A stretch of 64,000 bases of DNA from Pithys albifrons albifrons (lineage: Eukaryota; Chordata; Aves; Passeriformes; Thamnophilidae): contig NC_092461.1 of NCBI RefSeq assembly GCF_047495875.1, positions 94,866,431 through 94,930,430 on the forward strand. Reading direction: 5' to 3'. A program made the translations under genes and the position numbers. Below are positions 13,980-27,857 of this stretch, piece by piece (positions within the stretch are counted from its first letter, which is position 1; each line of letters starts with the position of its first letter). Under the pieces are notes generated by a model. It was not told the DNA's origin. It did not search any database and saw nothing but the letters and a program-made list of their open reading frames with translations.

Positions 13980-15121
13980 TTAGTGGACATTTTCATCATC
14001 AATTCTAGTGTGAAATTGGTATCTCTGAAAAGGAGGTGAGTAGAATTTTAGATAGTCTTCCAGAGGTCTGATCAGTGCTTTGAATAACATCTTCAAATTC
14101 TCCCTTCTCTGCTGAAAGGCCTCTCCAAAATGCCTAAGAACTGTATTCACCATTTCCATGTCATATGACAATGATAACTCAAAACCATTCAAAAATTGAC
14201 TATCAAGTGTTGAAGTTTCCTGTCTCCTTTATTTCAGCCCTGCAAAGTGCTGTGGTATAACAAATGCACTTTTCATTAGTCCCTAAATGAATAACTGTAC
14301 TTTGTGTGATCATGTATTTCCCATTCTTGTTACTTCATTTCTTAAGGTCCTACATTTCTCAATGATATTCCAGTTTTACCTTTATGTTTGCAATGGTTTT
14401 AAGGTTCTGGCAAGAGCAAACTTTCTTAGTACATATCTACCTCTTGTTTTTCTTCCCATGTTGTAAATTAAAAAATGTAATTCAACAGAAGAAAAAAACC
14501 CAAATTTTTGTAGATATATCTTACAAAAACAATCCCTCTCTACAAGCAACCATCCTGTAACCTATAACATCTCCTACTACTAGACTTGACTCATTAGTCA
14601 ATTAATTATTTCTGTGTTTGCTTCAAATTTATTTTATACCAACTCTTTAATTCTTTATCTTTGCTAGCAATTCCCATGGGGCCTTAAAACACTGTACAGC
14701 AGTTCCAGAAGAGTAGGTATTTTGTCTAAGTCTGGAACTCTGGTTGTCAGTAATAATGCCAGGTTACACTGGGGCTGTTTAAGTACTCTTATATTGCTTT
14801 CCAGATGATTTAGTCCTGAGCTGTTAACTATTCTTTCTTTCAAACATGATTCTAATAATGGTCTATAATGCTGTAGGTGTAATGCTAAAGGCATATATAA
14901 AATGGTGTTTTCTTTAATCAAAATATCTGAGGGTTTTTTTGTCTTTTTCCAGTCTGAGAGTACTACCCCTGACTTGTGCGAGTTTTTTAAAGATTTTAAT
15001 TCTTTATTACATACATGGTTCAATGTGCCATTTAATTCTGTCTTTGAGAAATAATTTACACTATTTCAATTTAAGCACATTATTTGCACTAATTTTTACC
15101 TTAATTTGTCTATGTAAGTAG
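13980..15121 (-). pseudogene. Possible decayed coding sequence, unidentified
   Basis: Two minus-strand open stretches have protein-like composition in otherwise AT-rich DNA: 14664-15023 (119 codons, leucine-rich, no low-complexity runs) and 13980-14192 (70 codons, mixed charged and aromatic residues, ending in a stop). The frame before the first stretch also stays protein-like over a few in-frame stops to about 15160. I do not recognise the protein. The gap between the two pieces (14193-14663) is AT-rich and not coding-like. No clear splice donor follows the first stretch. It could be an old pseudogene, degraded transposon protein, or chance. Confidence 0.2.
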
Positions 15122-15699
15122 TTTTTAGTGATTGCCCTTTCTTTTTCATTGTTCTGCTCATCATAATTTACACAATTGAAGAAAGGAATTAATATAGCTC
15201 TGAGTGATAATGTTGTTTCCTTTTCTGCAACTTTGCTGTGTGGTGGCCTTTTTCTCCTTCTCCTGTTTTTACTCTCATTTTATAAATAGATTTTTCATAT
15301 TTCTTTAAATTTCCTTGAAAAAGATAACACAACCATATTTCCTCTGATTTTGAAAATTAACAGATGAGATCAGCAATTTGGTGAGGGACAGTACACCCAT
15401 CTGTTTATGCCATAGAAGTTCTGAAGAAAGAAGTAACCCTTGAGTTCACAGCACCACAGGTCCTGAAAGAAAGAAACTCTTCAAATCTTATACATTCAAC
15501 ACTGAAAGGCTCTGTAAAATAAGGAACTGGTGATCAAAACGCTAATTGTCCACATAAACATGGTATCATCATTTCATAGTGATGCCGAAAGGGTTTTTTT
15601 AATTTTTCAATTTTCATATTTTGTAGATTTTAGGAACACAGTAGATGTAATGCTGTAGATTTTAGTGAATTAATATTTAGCAGCTTGTAGCATGAAGTC
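15122..15699. other. Unique sequence, no gene seen
   Basis: AT-rich sequence leading up to the family 1 LTR. I see no feature in it. Confidence 0.5.
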
Positions 15700-16120
15700 C
15701 TTCTATCTCTACCCCTGCTCCAGAACAGGCAGCTGAGATCTGCCAGCTATTTAGTCTTATTCTCAAGGTACCTGATTAAAGCATATCAGAAGAGAACATA
15801 AACATGGAGCGGTGTGACCCGAAGCCCTGGAGAGCGTCCAAGAGACCTTTGTGTGCTGAAGAAGAGGAGGTGGATGAAGACAGAGGGTCCCAACGACCCC
15901 AGCCCCAATTCAACAGGGGTGGGAACTGGGAGGGGACAGAGGTGGAACTGGACATGTGGACAGTAGTGATTGGATAGGTTATATTATAAAACCTATAGAA
16001 CTTAGAGCTTGCGCACGCGCCGATGTATTCCTGGATGAGCGGGGTTGCTCATTAAAGTGCCTGCCCATTATCTTATCTCCTACAAAACTTGGCTTGGAGT
16101 CTTTTTACAGACTTTTGCTG
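15700..16120 (+). mobile_element. Solo LTR of an endogenous retrovirus, family 1, copy 2
   Basis: It aligns with the copy at 1-455. It has a TATA-like box at 15981-15991 (ATATTATAAAA) and a polyA signal ATTAAA at 16051-16056, followed by a short U5. It keeps CpG-rich residues (around 16010-16045, 'cgcacgcgccg') that are lost in copy 1, so it looks younger or better preserved. No retroviral genes adjoin it. The boundaries are approximate. Confidence 0.75.
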
Positions 16121-19100
16121 CAAAACAATAGCCTTTTATGATGATGGGATGAAGTCAGATCCCCTTTGAAGCTGAAAGCATCCAAAGATGTAACTTCTAA
16201 TTGAGGTTTTCCAAGAGTTTTGCAGGAGAAAACATGCCAAGGAAAGAAACTAGAGCTTTCTCCTTTAAAAGAATTACTCATGATCACCTGAGACCACTTA
16301 GTTTAGAAAATTGTTGACATTAGCAGCAGGAAATGAAGGTATAAATCTGCAGTGAGCATGTAAAACTGCACTTATGCCAAGGCTCAATGGGCTGGCCAAG
16401 ATCAAGCTACAATGCAGACTCACTGAAAGACAAAGTTGTTTTGAACAGAATATGAACACAACAGCACAAATCATTCAATTCAGCAAGGATCACAGCACCA
16501 AACACCAGTATCTTACTGTGACAGACATCACTTGTATGTGCTTCAATTTGTCTGGAACTGAAAGATTAGGTTTGAGAAACTTTGAAGGGTTCCTTGATTT
16601 AAACAACTCTATCCTATTAATTAGGCAATAGGAATGCATTTTATAATTTCTGGAAAAGACATATATAGGCATTTTTATAGGTCCTTCCTAATACATTTTC
16701 CCCCTCAGCTGATAGTTCACTTCCGCACAGATGAAACTATTTCTTCATGACTGTTTAGCACTTTTTTTTCCAAAGATTAGTTTCTACCTTCTTCAAAAGC
16801 TCTGGAAGGTTTATTCAGGAATGTGGACTGCCTAGCACAAAGGATTTGTTTTACTAGCAGTGAGATTTCTACTCCATCTCAGGGTTAAAACTCATCTGCC
16901 AAGTTGAAAGCTGAGCTTCTCAGTCAATTTATATGAAAGTGTACATAGTATTGCTCTTGGCCCAAATGGTTCATCCTGTCTGTGATTCTGTGCTGGAAAT
17001 TCATGTTATTTCTCTCCTCCAGTTACCAGATCAAACCTTCCGAATGACCTCTGCTTTCATTCTATCTTCTCCTTTCCGAAAACTGTCAGAGGCATCAAGA
17101 GGAAAGGCTGCAATTTGTAACTGGTAGAGTGCTTTGACAAACAGCTTTTCCAAAGAGCTACAGAGCCCATGATGGTTCAGCATGGGACAGACCATGGTGT
17201 GATGGCGGTTCTACATCTGCGTACATGCGTGCTTGCCCTACAGCCCAGTGATGGATAGGATGAGGCATGGGAGGAGAAGAAAGGGCTTTAGTGAGAAGTG
17301 TTTCTCTGATAGGCAGATCAGCTTTGAAGATTAAATTACTCCATCAGGTAGAAGGAGTTCTGCACATCTCTGCACAGCCTCTTTTCTTGCCTGCTAGCCA
17401 ATGCCAGCAAGGCCACTGACTGCATCATGGCTTCAGTAAACACAGAAATCACAGTCTGGCAAACCCTCACAACACACAGGTCCAACACTCACACTCTCTC
17501 CTACCTGGGCTCTGGCCTTAAGATTTCTTTTTTATTTCTATGAAGAACTCTACTGCATCCTGCACATCCCCAAGATACCAAAATACTCTGGTTTCCATTT
17601 CACATATTTATTTTTCTTATTTTTTTATTTCAAGCACTGATTTCCTCCCAGTGTATCAGTAGTAATTGTTACTCATCTCAGCAATGACTATTTCAGCTCA
17701 CAAATTTTGTCTTGAAAAGAGCAGAATGATACTCTGATTTAAGGACCCTGCCAACAATATTAGCATTGCCAGTTTCCATGAGTAATATAAACATCACATT
17801 TTTTAAAGGACTATATATCTTCTGCCCTCCTCTGGCAAGGGTATACATTAAAGGAAAAAATGTGTCAGAAAAAATAAAAGACCTTTTTGGAGATTTATTA
17901 TTTTATATATGTTAATGGAAAATATCAATTCCATAAAATGATATGAACATTGATTTGCTATATCCTGCATCTTTGAAAGCAGAATAAGGATTAAAAATAT
18001 AAAGAAAACAAGGAAATATTTTAGGTCCTAGAATTTCTACAAATACTTTCTTCCCTTCCTGAAGTCTTCTATCTGTTTTCTTAACCAGAAGCAAAATACC
18101 TGGGTTGCACATATTATTTGATATCAATTTCAGTGTACTTCAAATGAAACTGACACAAAGGGTAACAAGAGGAACACTACTGTTCAGGAAAAGAAACTGT
18201 GCGATTTAGTCTGTTGTTCAATGCCTCTATTTTTTCCTTTTTTCACTCCTACTACCAGAATCATGTAACATATAAACATACTCAAACACAGGATGACATG
18301 CCTACTCTGCTGAAGCAATCATACCACAGCTATTGTTTCTATATCTTCTGTCTCGACTCTTGCCATTCCTTTTGACTCACACTCTTGTCTGCCTTTCTTT
18401 AGTGTCTTCATTAGTTCTCTCCTACCCCTGCTTAACTTGAGGACAGAGCCTGGGGGTAGAGAAGAAATTGGTCAGACTTGGAATAATGTGAATTTGTGCT
18501 TGCAGCTTATTGTGCAACAGCCAGTGAGCTCTTTGCAAAGGCTTCATTCGCTTCCATACCATTTCATTCCCTCATCTAGTGTTCCAGTCCCCATTTTCAA
18601 GTCCTGCAAGAATGAATCCTCCATTTGTCCCTTCCTCACTATCCCACCTCTGTCAATTCACTCCTTCCACCATGAGCAGCCCAGATGACAGAAAACAACC
18701 CAAAAGCCAATTCTAATGAATATTCATTTAACCTATTTTTTTATTTGTGTCCAGAAAAATGTGATTACACCACGTTCTCTGTTTTCAGAGAAAGGTACAT
18801 GCAAAGCTTTGAAAGATACAACACATGACAGATTAGTAAGGCACCCCTTAAGTTTTGAAAATTACATAAAAAAACTCTCATAGAAACCAAAGTATATTTT
18901 GTGTTTGAATCTCTCTTTGCTTTTAGTATTCAAGAAGACTTCTCCTCAGTTCAACACTGAACAACTGTCTCTATTGTCTACAAGTCATCACAGCCTTTTT
19001 TCAGAGAAGGAATAGCTGTGGGTGAGACAACAGTGAAGATATTGCCTAGCTAGTGCCTTAAGACATTTCATAATGAAGTTAAATTAGAGAAGCAGTTATT

Positions 19101-19260
19101 TTGGCATCTGAAGCTCTGAAACCTTCCAAATAAGACAGCAGATTCTCCTATTTTTCCCTCATTCAAATAAACTGGAAACTTCTGAAAATACAGTAGAAGC
19201 AAGGCTTTCTTTCAAGGATAAAATCAGTTTCCATCCTGAGCTTATAGTCAGCAAGCTTGC

Positions 19261-19282
19261 TTTTTTTTTTTTTTTTTTTTTT
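19261..19282. repeat. Poly-T tract
   Basis: An uninterrupted run of about 22 T. No SINE or LINE body is attached on either side. Confidence 0.9.
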
Positions 19283-22090
19283 AACTGGAAGAACCAGTGT
19301 AGGATTGAAACCGAAGGAACAGGTAAAAACTGCAATACCTTTTCCTCTGAATATAAATGCTATCAGACGGTTGCAGTACTCACATCAGTTTATTGCAGTA
19401 AGAAGGAATAAGAAAAAGCTTTCTCCTGTGCCTAAAATTCAGGATGACCAGAATTACTTTGTTACATCATCTTTCTTCTTCCATACACTCTGCATCTATA
19501 GAGTGTCTGCAGCAGATACTCACTGCTTGAAAAGTAAGGGTAATTTTTAGTGTAATTTAGAGATACTTGCACTGCTTTCTTCTAATCTTTTACAAATAGC
19601 CTTTAGATAGTAATTTGTAAAAACCAAAGACATAGGCGGAATCCAGTTTAGAGCATATTCTGGGAAAATGCATGGAGGATGCCTTGCTCCCTTGGTCCCA
19701 AGCCTGCCTTGGCCCATTCCTCCCAAACTCCATGGCAGTCAACTCTCAAATCAGGCAAAACTTTATTCTGGTGAATATATTGATTTTCATATCAGAGTTA
19801 TTCAAACTCAGTCCTCTCCTGTTTTATAGCAAAGTCTTTACACGGCAAAATAACATTAAATTTCTAACAAAATCTTTCTCTAGGTTTCTGAAAGCTTTTT
19901 TAGAGAACAGGAGACAGCTGGCTTTCTGTATGATTTTAGGTTTTTTTTTCTTTTGCCTGTTATTTCACACTGCCATTGTGTAACTGTCCCAAAGTAAGGA
20001 AGAAATCTTTTCTCCCTGTTCTCAATTATTCTCTTTAGCTTTCCTGTGCACTCAGAATGTGGAGTACACCCCATGATAAAATCACCAATTTTCAACTGTG
20101 TGTTACTTGCTTATCTTTGAAGTAAAACTGACCCACACCAATGTTTCATGTGGCAGTGCCATGCTAATCCTGGTATTCAAACAATTGTTGTTTATGACTA
20201 TGCTCTTTCAGGAACTTTTCAATCCACTGAACAGTGAATCCCAATTTGAATATTTGAATTCTCATTTAAGGGATAAAATTCAACATCAATTGAATTTTCT
20301 CAAATTATCAAATGTTTTATAAAAATCTAAAGAAAATACTAAAGACTTCTGTAAGGCCCACACCCATTTTATTCTGGGTAAACCAATAATTTCCCATTCT
20401 GCTCCCTATCTCCCAGGAATAGTTAGCATTTTCTAGCCAGCTAAATGCTTAAAAGGTTCAGTTTCACTTTTATGTATGACTTAACTTTGTAAATCAACTA
20501 TATTCCAGCCAATGATAAATGACCTAGTTTAGACCTTACTTTGTTTCCTTCAAAACAATTCATAATACATTATGTATTTTGTATAATATCCACTGAATCA
20601 AATTGCATGACTGTTCCTTACTTCAATGATAAATCTTTTTATTTTTTTTATTATTATTCTTAAATTTTTCAGAAGAGCTGAAAACAATATATAAAGTTAT
20701 TACCATCTGGACACCTTATACATAAGTCATCAGTGCATGACTTTAGAAGTGATGTTTCTAAGCAATTATGTTGTTTCTATCAATGGAAAAATCCAAAACC
20801 AAAAAAACCGAACAAAACACCAAGATAAAGTTACTTTTAAATAACATAAGGACTGGACTATGGAATAATTTATCATGAAAGCAAATCTCTGTAAAGTAAG
20901 AAAAGAAAGCTCATTTAACACTGACTTGAATTTAAGAGATTAAAGGTTCAGGCTCATTTTTTTCCAATTACATTTGTCCAAACTTCATAGGTCATCTGGC
21001 TTTCTGTATGAACCCCTTTCCTCTCAGGGTTATGAGAATGAATATCTAAAAGGTTGTGAGATACTCAGATACTAGAGAGACAATTAACTGCAAGAGGTTT
21101 GAGAAAGTATTCTTTACAGGAAGAAGACAAGAAAAGTGCAAACCACTGTAATTCATAGATCTTGGGTAATGCAATTTTTTTCTCTACGTAGAATTATTTG
21201 AGCAGGGAATTTCAAAATCTGAAGGGATATCTCAGAAAGGAACATACACTGGGCAAGAAACCACATACTGACCTTGAAAGCCTACTCCGTGTCTTGCAGT
21301 TTGGATTCAGTATCTGAGTGCAGATGTTTCTGAAGACTCAAACTTTCACTCTCGAGTAATGTCAAGAGGCTAAAAATACAATTAAATCTCCTGTCTAAAG
21401 AGAGACTTCCCATACTAGTCGTTTTTATTCTGCAGCTTGAGCATTACTTCTGCTAGCTGCCAATCATATATTCATGATTACTATTAAGCCTGGCTTATTT
21501 CTGTACTAGTCATACATAAAATGTCATGTAGTGTTAATATCTAAACCCCAGATCTTAGATTCAATAATAAAAATGTTATTATATAAATATAAAGCTACAT
21601 ATAACTTGCATACCAAATGAAATACTTAGATTGTTTAAAAACAGCTTCAGTGATGAAATTCTAGTATCAGTTCAGAGCAGATGTCACCACCATCTGGCTG
21701 CCTTCAGTAGTATTTCTATGAAACCACATAAGTCTCCTGACTGGCTTCTACACAGAAAGCAATTAAAGTGAAGCACAAAGGATGAGATCCAACTGTGTTA
21801 AAATTAAGGTGTTTTCCTTCATTAAACTCAGAAAAGATGATTAAAAAAAAGGGTTGAACAAATGAGAAGACAATTTCAACTTGATGAACACCTCATTTTC
21901 TTCCCCTTCACTAAAAAGTAAAAAAAACCCCAAACAACCAGTTTTATGTTTTTTTTTTTTTTCATTTGGCAAGTGTTTATATTTTTAATTTTTTTCTTTT
22001 CTTTTTTTTTTTAATGCAATATTAACAACTGTCATTCAGTCCTTGACCTTTTGTCTCTACTATATTGCCAGTTGATGTCATTCCTCTTTC

Positions 22091-22127
22091 TAGTTAGTAA
22101 GTTAGTTAGTTAGTTAGTTAGTTAGTA
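22091..22127. repeat. (TTAG)n microsatellite
   Basis: About nine tetranucleotide units of TTAG/GTTA with one imperfect unit near the left end. Confidence 0.95.
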
Positions 22128-24500
22128 GCTGACATTTCCTAGGACATACACCAGCTTATTTTCCACTTTCTGGATTTAAAGCAGAAAACCGATCTATTAT
22201 TTTGATTGTTTTGTGAAGTAATAATTATTGAGATGTGACAATGTGAAATAAGCTGACTTATAAATAGAAAATCAAAAGAAAATTATAAAATTAAAGCTAA
22301 ATTTTTGAATATGATTGTCTGGAAGAGCCAAAGATCTCTTCAAATTTTCAGTAAAGCAGGAAAGGTGAATTGCGAGTTTTATATGAAACAAATTCAAAGC
22401 TATGGGCATAGACAACCCCACTATGACCATGTATTCCATGTAAAAGTTTCACTGAGTTTTATAACCTCAGAATACAATACAAAGATACAGATGAAATTGC
22501 ATACACACATATCTAGAGAAACACACATGCATATGTACACAAAAATATCTATTTTTGAAAATACGTGTTGTTTGTTGTGGTTTTGGGTTTTTTTGGGTTT
22601 TTTTTAATAGGAGTTTCTGAGTGGCCTTGCACACTACTGATTGTCCTTAAAACCTGTTAGAGTAAGGAAGAATGACTGACTATCTTTTTCGATATTTCCT
22701 TCTCAGCAACATATTTTCTTATTTACTTTACCTGTCTTTAGACCACAAGATGTGAATTTTCACAGTATCTTGCTCAAGAATCCAGTATTTTAAATTATGT
22801 AAAATAGATTGCTTACCTTGTGCATCCTATAAAACAGGTCTAACTGCTGTCATGGCATTTGTGTGTTTCTTTACTTATTTGTGTATTTTCTGATTATTAC
22901 TTGGATAAAATGTTCTCATTTTTTTCTTCATTACAGTGCAAATGAAAGCGTAATGTATTTCTAACTTGTTGCCTTTCATTTTTAATTCTTGAAAGCCTTG
23001 AACCCAGTTCTATAAAATTGCAGTGTTTTGCAGCTGATAAGATTAAACTGAAACAAGAAGAACCAGTAATCATAAACGTATGGAACTTTGTTGAAAAGAT
23101 AGGACCAATACAGTGATTTTATCCTGGAGGACACAGAATATTTGGGAAAAAAAAAAAATTGTGAGGGTCCCCAAACCAAACGGGATTTTGCCTTTCACCT
23201 TCATTCCAAACATGCAGGAGTCCATGTGAATCACGTGTATCAGTCTGGGCAGAATAATAAAGTGGAAAGTAACAGTATATTCTGCCATTCACTACAATTC
23301 TCTCTCAGGGTAGCCAGTCTGACAAATATAGTCTTCAAGTTAATGACTTCAGCTATGAAATGTTGGAACTCTTTCTACTAAATATGTTATCACACCTTGC
23401 TGGAAAATCATACTATGTTTTTAAGTCAGTGTCAAATCATCTCCACAAATCTTAGCAGACAACTGACATCTCATTGTCCATCACACACTGAAGGTCAGTG
23501 ACTACTGATTCAGTTACAAATTCCTGATAACTGGTAATGCTAGCAAAACATTTTTTTCCAGTATCCAAATAACTATAAAAGTAGGTATATATATTCATTA
23601 AAATTTCCAAGGCTGAAAGGTACATCCAACAATCTATATCAAGCCAATTCAATTAACAAGTGTGGACAACTTCAGTACAGCTGCTGTATAATCTCTGTGT
23701 GCGAGGGTACAAGATCAATGGGTTACAGATACTGTAAAAGAAATACATTTCAATATGTGTTCATCGTGTGAATGTGACACATTTGAACACATTGCAGCCA
23801 TAATTTTTTACTGACTTGTTGCAGTATCTGTAATTTTGAGTGAGGAGGCTGGAGGAGCAGAAAAATACAGACTGCTTTTTAAAATTTTATTTTAAACTAA
23901 CCTAGTTTTGCTGCATTTCATTGCACTCTATTGATGTTCAGTCCTTTGATCATTGATCTGAGCACAATCAACAGTCAGAAAGCCGAAGTCAGAAGACAGG
24001 GGTAGAAAAAAAGAAACAGTTAACAGGACTGATGGAGAAACATTGGTAAATAAATAGTTTAGGACAGGATATCAATAAAGTTTGGAAGATTGTATCAGAA
24101 AATTATACACCACTGGAGAAATACAACCAAGATGAAGGTAGTGCAAATACTAATTCACAGCAAACAACATGGTAAAGTTATCACAGTTGCTAGCACAACT
24201 AATAACCATATGCCAAAGATTATCATGCTTATCTGGTCAGATTTGATTGCAATTAAATGGCAAAGAATTATTGAATTAGACTTAAAAGTAGAGGTGGAAA
24301 AGAAGGGCGAAGTATGAAAGAAGGGTCAATATGAAAGCAAAGACTAATTATTTTTAGTTATAAAGAGAATAGAAGAGACAGTAACTAAAAAAAAAACATT
24401 GCCAACTTGGGGTTTTTTTGTGTGAGTTTTTGGGGGTTTGTTCGCTTTTGGTTGTTTTTTTTTTCTTTTTTTAGTACACTTGGGAATCACTGTAAATAGA

Positions 24501-25138
24501 TGTCCTGGGTTGAGCTGGCAAAACGCCAACTGTCCAGGACAGAGTGAAGAGGGTTCCTCCTCCCCCCAACCAGCCAAGGGAAAAAAAGAAGAGGGAGAGG
24601 AAAAAAAACCCTCAAAGCAGGTTTATGTTGAAACTAACTACATGTATTTATACAGAAAAGAGAAAATTAAGAGGATACTACAATATAACACACACTTACA
24701 CAAGTTATGTATAACAAGAAATAACTTCCCACTTCCCAGTAAACACAAATTCTACCATTTTAACTACAAATCATTCTAGAGAAGTTGGTTCTTCAGAGAC
24801 AGACTTAAGCAGAGAGAAAAGCTAAGAACAAACATTTTACTTCCCTCAGATAACATGATGTTAAGCCGGTGCTCTGGGCTTGGGCCTCCCCATCCCTCCT
24901 GGGACAGCAGAGTGTCTTGCTGGCACCACAGCTGTGAAGCAACTGCCTTAGCCACACCCACACACCAGCTCTTACCCCTTTTGAGATAGATGATGCAATA
25001 TGGTATGGAATACAATATTACTGGCTAGAAGAAGTCAGCTGTTAGCTAGCTCAGCCCAGCTCAAGTCAGCTGACAATTCCCAGGCCTAGCTGAACTTTTA
25101 AAACCTAAATTTAGGCCCATCTGGCCAAACCCATAACA
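24501..25138 (-). repeat. 3' LTR of the 24.5-kb element
   Basis: 638 bp with TG...CA ends. The copy is diverged by substitutions and small indels from the identical pair at 44517-45143 and 46646-47272, so this insertion is older. Confidence 0.85.
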
Positions 25139-25439
25139 TATTCCACCCCTTATTCCATACCATATTACATCACTCATATCTTTAATCTATCTATTCCCGC
25201 ACTTAAACAGTCTTTGTTCTTTCCAGGGCTGTCTTCCACCCCTCCATATTGTAGGCAATAGTCCATTAGGATGGGATAGGTACTTCAGGCAGGAAAAACA
25301 GTTCATCATTGGACACCAACACCAGTTCAGCTCAGGTCTTCTTCATCTGATGGTCTATGTCCTGCAACACAGAACTCAAAATGCAAGTTACTTTTTTTTT
25401 CTCAAGGTTAAATGTCCTTGAGGCACACATTAGGATCAT

Positions 25440-25680
25440 CTCATCTCATCCCCTTCTCAAGGGTCGGGATCATCCCATCCCCTTCTCAGGGGTCACTATA
25501 CCCACATTAGGGTCACCATCCCCACACTGGGGGCACTATCCCCTTTTCAGGGGTCACTATCCCCACACTGGGGTCTCCATCCCCTTTTTAGGGGTCACTA
25601 TCCCCACACTGGGGTCACTATCTCCACACTGGGGTCTCCATCCCCTTCTCAGGGGTCTCCATCCCCTTCTCAGGGGTTTC
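25440..25680. repeat. Minisatellite, 20-21 bp unit, inside the LTR element
   Basis: About ten units alternate between two forms, 'ggggtcactatccccacact' (20 bp) and 'ggggtctccatccccttctca' (21 bp). The equivalent place in the complete element (about 45345-45390) has only two or three degenerate units, so the array expanded in this copy or shrank in the other. Confidence 0.9.
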
Positions 25681-27852
25681 ACAATAGCGGATAACCTGGG
25701 AAATAATGTCCATGGTTTAATCCACCCCTCGGGCTTGTCCACCTGCAGGTGGCCTGAGGCATCCTGGGCCCATCGAGCCAGGAACAACTCTCCCTTATGC
25801 CAGTCCAGGTGTGCTGTTCCTTATTAGCTCAGCCTTTGGGCACATGAGCATCCACATGATGAATCTTTACAGATTCTACTCAAGCAGCAGTGTCCTGCCA
25901 CACACCAACAGCCCACATGGGCCTCTCTATGCGTCAAATAATCTTCTTTTATCGGTCCAGCCACCCTCAGGGGCACTGGCTGTCATCTACAAGTCAGTGT
26001 AGAGGTACAGTCTTGGCTAGTTTTCTAGAGCAGATGCCTCTGGTACAACCAAATTAATAGGAAAATCCTTCAGTTATGTTTATAGCTATAGATGAATCAG
26101 CCTGTTTGAGGTCAGATAATGGTACTAGTAGCACATTAGTCATGCAAATTGTCTATGGGCCATTATCCTACTGTTGTCTAGGGGTCTTAGGTGCTAACCA
26201 TTATGTTTGAATTACAGTAGTGACAGTCACATTTTTCATTTTTAACATTTCAGAGAAAGTATGAATTTTTGTTTGCCCTGTTCATCTTCTGTGATCACAA
26301 CATGATATTATTAATACTTGAAGTCAAAGAATTACAAAATTTAGTGTTATGTTACAATTACACTGGATTACATTGATTTTTAACTCTCTGAACTTAGAAT
26401 ATCTTGTTCAGGTCAGTTTGGTACCATCTTTTAATCAAAACACAGTTCACTTTTGAAACAAGAGACTTCTGTCAGTGACATAGTGTTATTTTCAGGTTCT
26501 TGAAAAACAAAGAGTATTACTGATATATTTCAATCATTTCCCATAATCCTCAAAGTAGTGGAGGTAGATACATTCATTACTTTTGTGAGCATAATCAATA
26601 GTAGGAGTACAGCTATTCCCCTCTGAAAGAAACAAGGTTTCTCTTGTCTGGAGATGAAGACATTTTCAAATTAGATCAATTTTTTCTTATTGCCTCTGCC
26701 AAAAAAAAAGAAAAACAAACAAAAACAAAAACACATCATCCACTTTTATTTATACTCATGATAGAAACAAGAAAAACAACCAAAGCAAAACCAATAACAT
26801 ATAACCAATAACATATATTAAACTGCATGGTCATGATGAACTACTTACTCTGCTGTGCTATGAAAGACACAATAGCAAAAAGAGTTATTAGAAGTTGCAA
26901 TTTCAACGTGTGCTCATTCTCCATTTGATTTTTTTTTTTACAAGAAAGAGCTTTTGTCTGGTTGATAAATGAAAAGCATCTATACCATTTATTACAGAAA
27001 AGATTTTGTCTGGGTGTTAATTTCACAAACATAACGAATCCTACTAATATATTTTACAAATGCATATTTGTGAGAATAGTGTGATTTATCTTTTCTACCT
27101 ATTTCGCTTGCATGTTCTTATTTTTTCCCTTGCAATTCTAACTTCATTAGTTGTATCCTCATTACCTCCTTTCAGGAGATGAATATGCTTTCTTAATTTG
27201 ATAGTCAATCTTTGTAAACAATATAATTATGTGCGCAAAAGTTCTTTCAGAATGATCTACAATGTTTTATAAGACAGCATTTAAAGTCAAGTCAACATGT
27301 GAAGGCATTCAGCAACATACACCCACAGGCAAACATTCACAGAGCTCTATCCTAATCTGCACTTAATGTTCCACTTCTTATTCAGGGATAAATAAAATCT
27401 GACTTGGGAAAATTATCTTCAAATCTTTTTTATCTGGCCCAAAGTTGATACATATAGATAAGAAATAAACATGCATTTCATCAGCATCTCTAACAAAACA
27501 TAATAGCTACATCTAGTCCATTACTAAACCAGAATACCTTCATCATATAAGGCAGTCAGGCTGACCTTGCAGTATGGCTATTTATGGGACAAAACTGAAT
27601 TAAAATATGGATGCAAAGTTTATGGTAGAGAAGGACTAGAGTTCAAGGTAGCAAAAATAAACACATGCCATCAGTATCTGGGCAGTTTAGAACAGATATT
27701 GTGAATAAATCCATCCCAAAAGACTAACAACTGCCCTTCTTGGCACTTAACCTGGTATGCAAAATATATGTTCCCAACTCATCAAAGAACATTCTCAAGA
27801 AACTGCCAATCTTTCAATGAATTTGCTAGTAATTTTTGGTATGTTTCTAAGC

Positions 27853-27857
<5 letters not shown>

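Larger units (their letters stand above)
16121..24495. other. Unique AT-rich sequence with simple repeats, no gene seen
   Basis: Eight kilobases without a supported gene. It contains poly-T at 19261-19282, several T- and A-rich runs at 21900-22015, and a (TTAG)n array at 22091-22127. Open frames up to about 103 codons (19672-19983) have no motif I recognise. Confidence 0.6.
24501..26010 (-). mobile_element. 5'-truncated gene-less LTR element (3' LTR plus internal part)
   Basis: The segment 24501-25138 is an LTR (TG...CA, 638 bp) that matches the 627-bp LTRs at 44.5 and 46.6 kb in the same orientation: it begins 'tgtcctgggttgag', ends 'aaacccataaca' and shares the 'aatatggtatggaataca' core. 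Directly right of it lies the purine-rich tract read on the minus strand (AATAAGGGGTGGAATA), which marks this LTR as the 3' LTR of a minus-strand element. The internal part (25139 to about 26010) aligns with the internal region of the complete element at 45.1-46.4 kb, including 'tccacccctcg', 'ccacctgcaggtggcc' and 'gagccaggaacaa'. The 5' LTR and primer-binding site are missing. No gag, pol or env is seen, and the long plus-strand frame at 25357-25827 is produced by the minisatellite. Confidence 0.85.

Noticed and set aside
1..16120. The two family 1 LTRs, 15 kb apart in the same orientation, as the ends of one provirus
   Set aside because: They are strongly diverged from each other, no gag, pol or env remains lie between them, and the intervening DNA is ordinary unique sequence with a CR1 tail. 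They are better read as separate solo LTRs.
22091..22127. Telomere-like repeat or CRISPR-like array
   Set aside because: Simple TTAG tetranucleotide slippage; the unit is not the vertebrate TTAGGG and there are no spacers.
25440..25680. CRISPR array
   Set aside because: Units are contiguous without unique spacers and the host is a vertebrate.
25357..25827. 156-codon open frame with proline/histidine repeats
   Set aside because: It is a translation of the 20-21-bp minisatellite and lies antisense to the LTR element.
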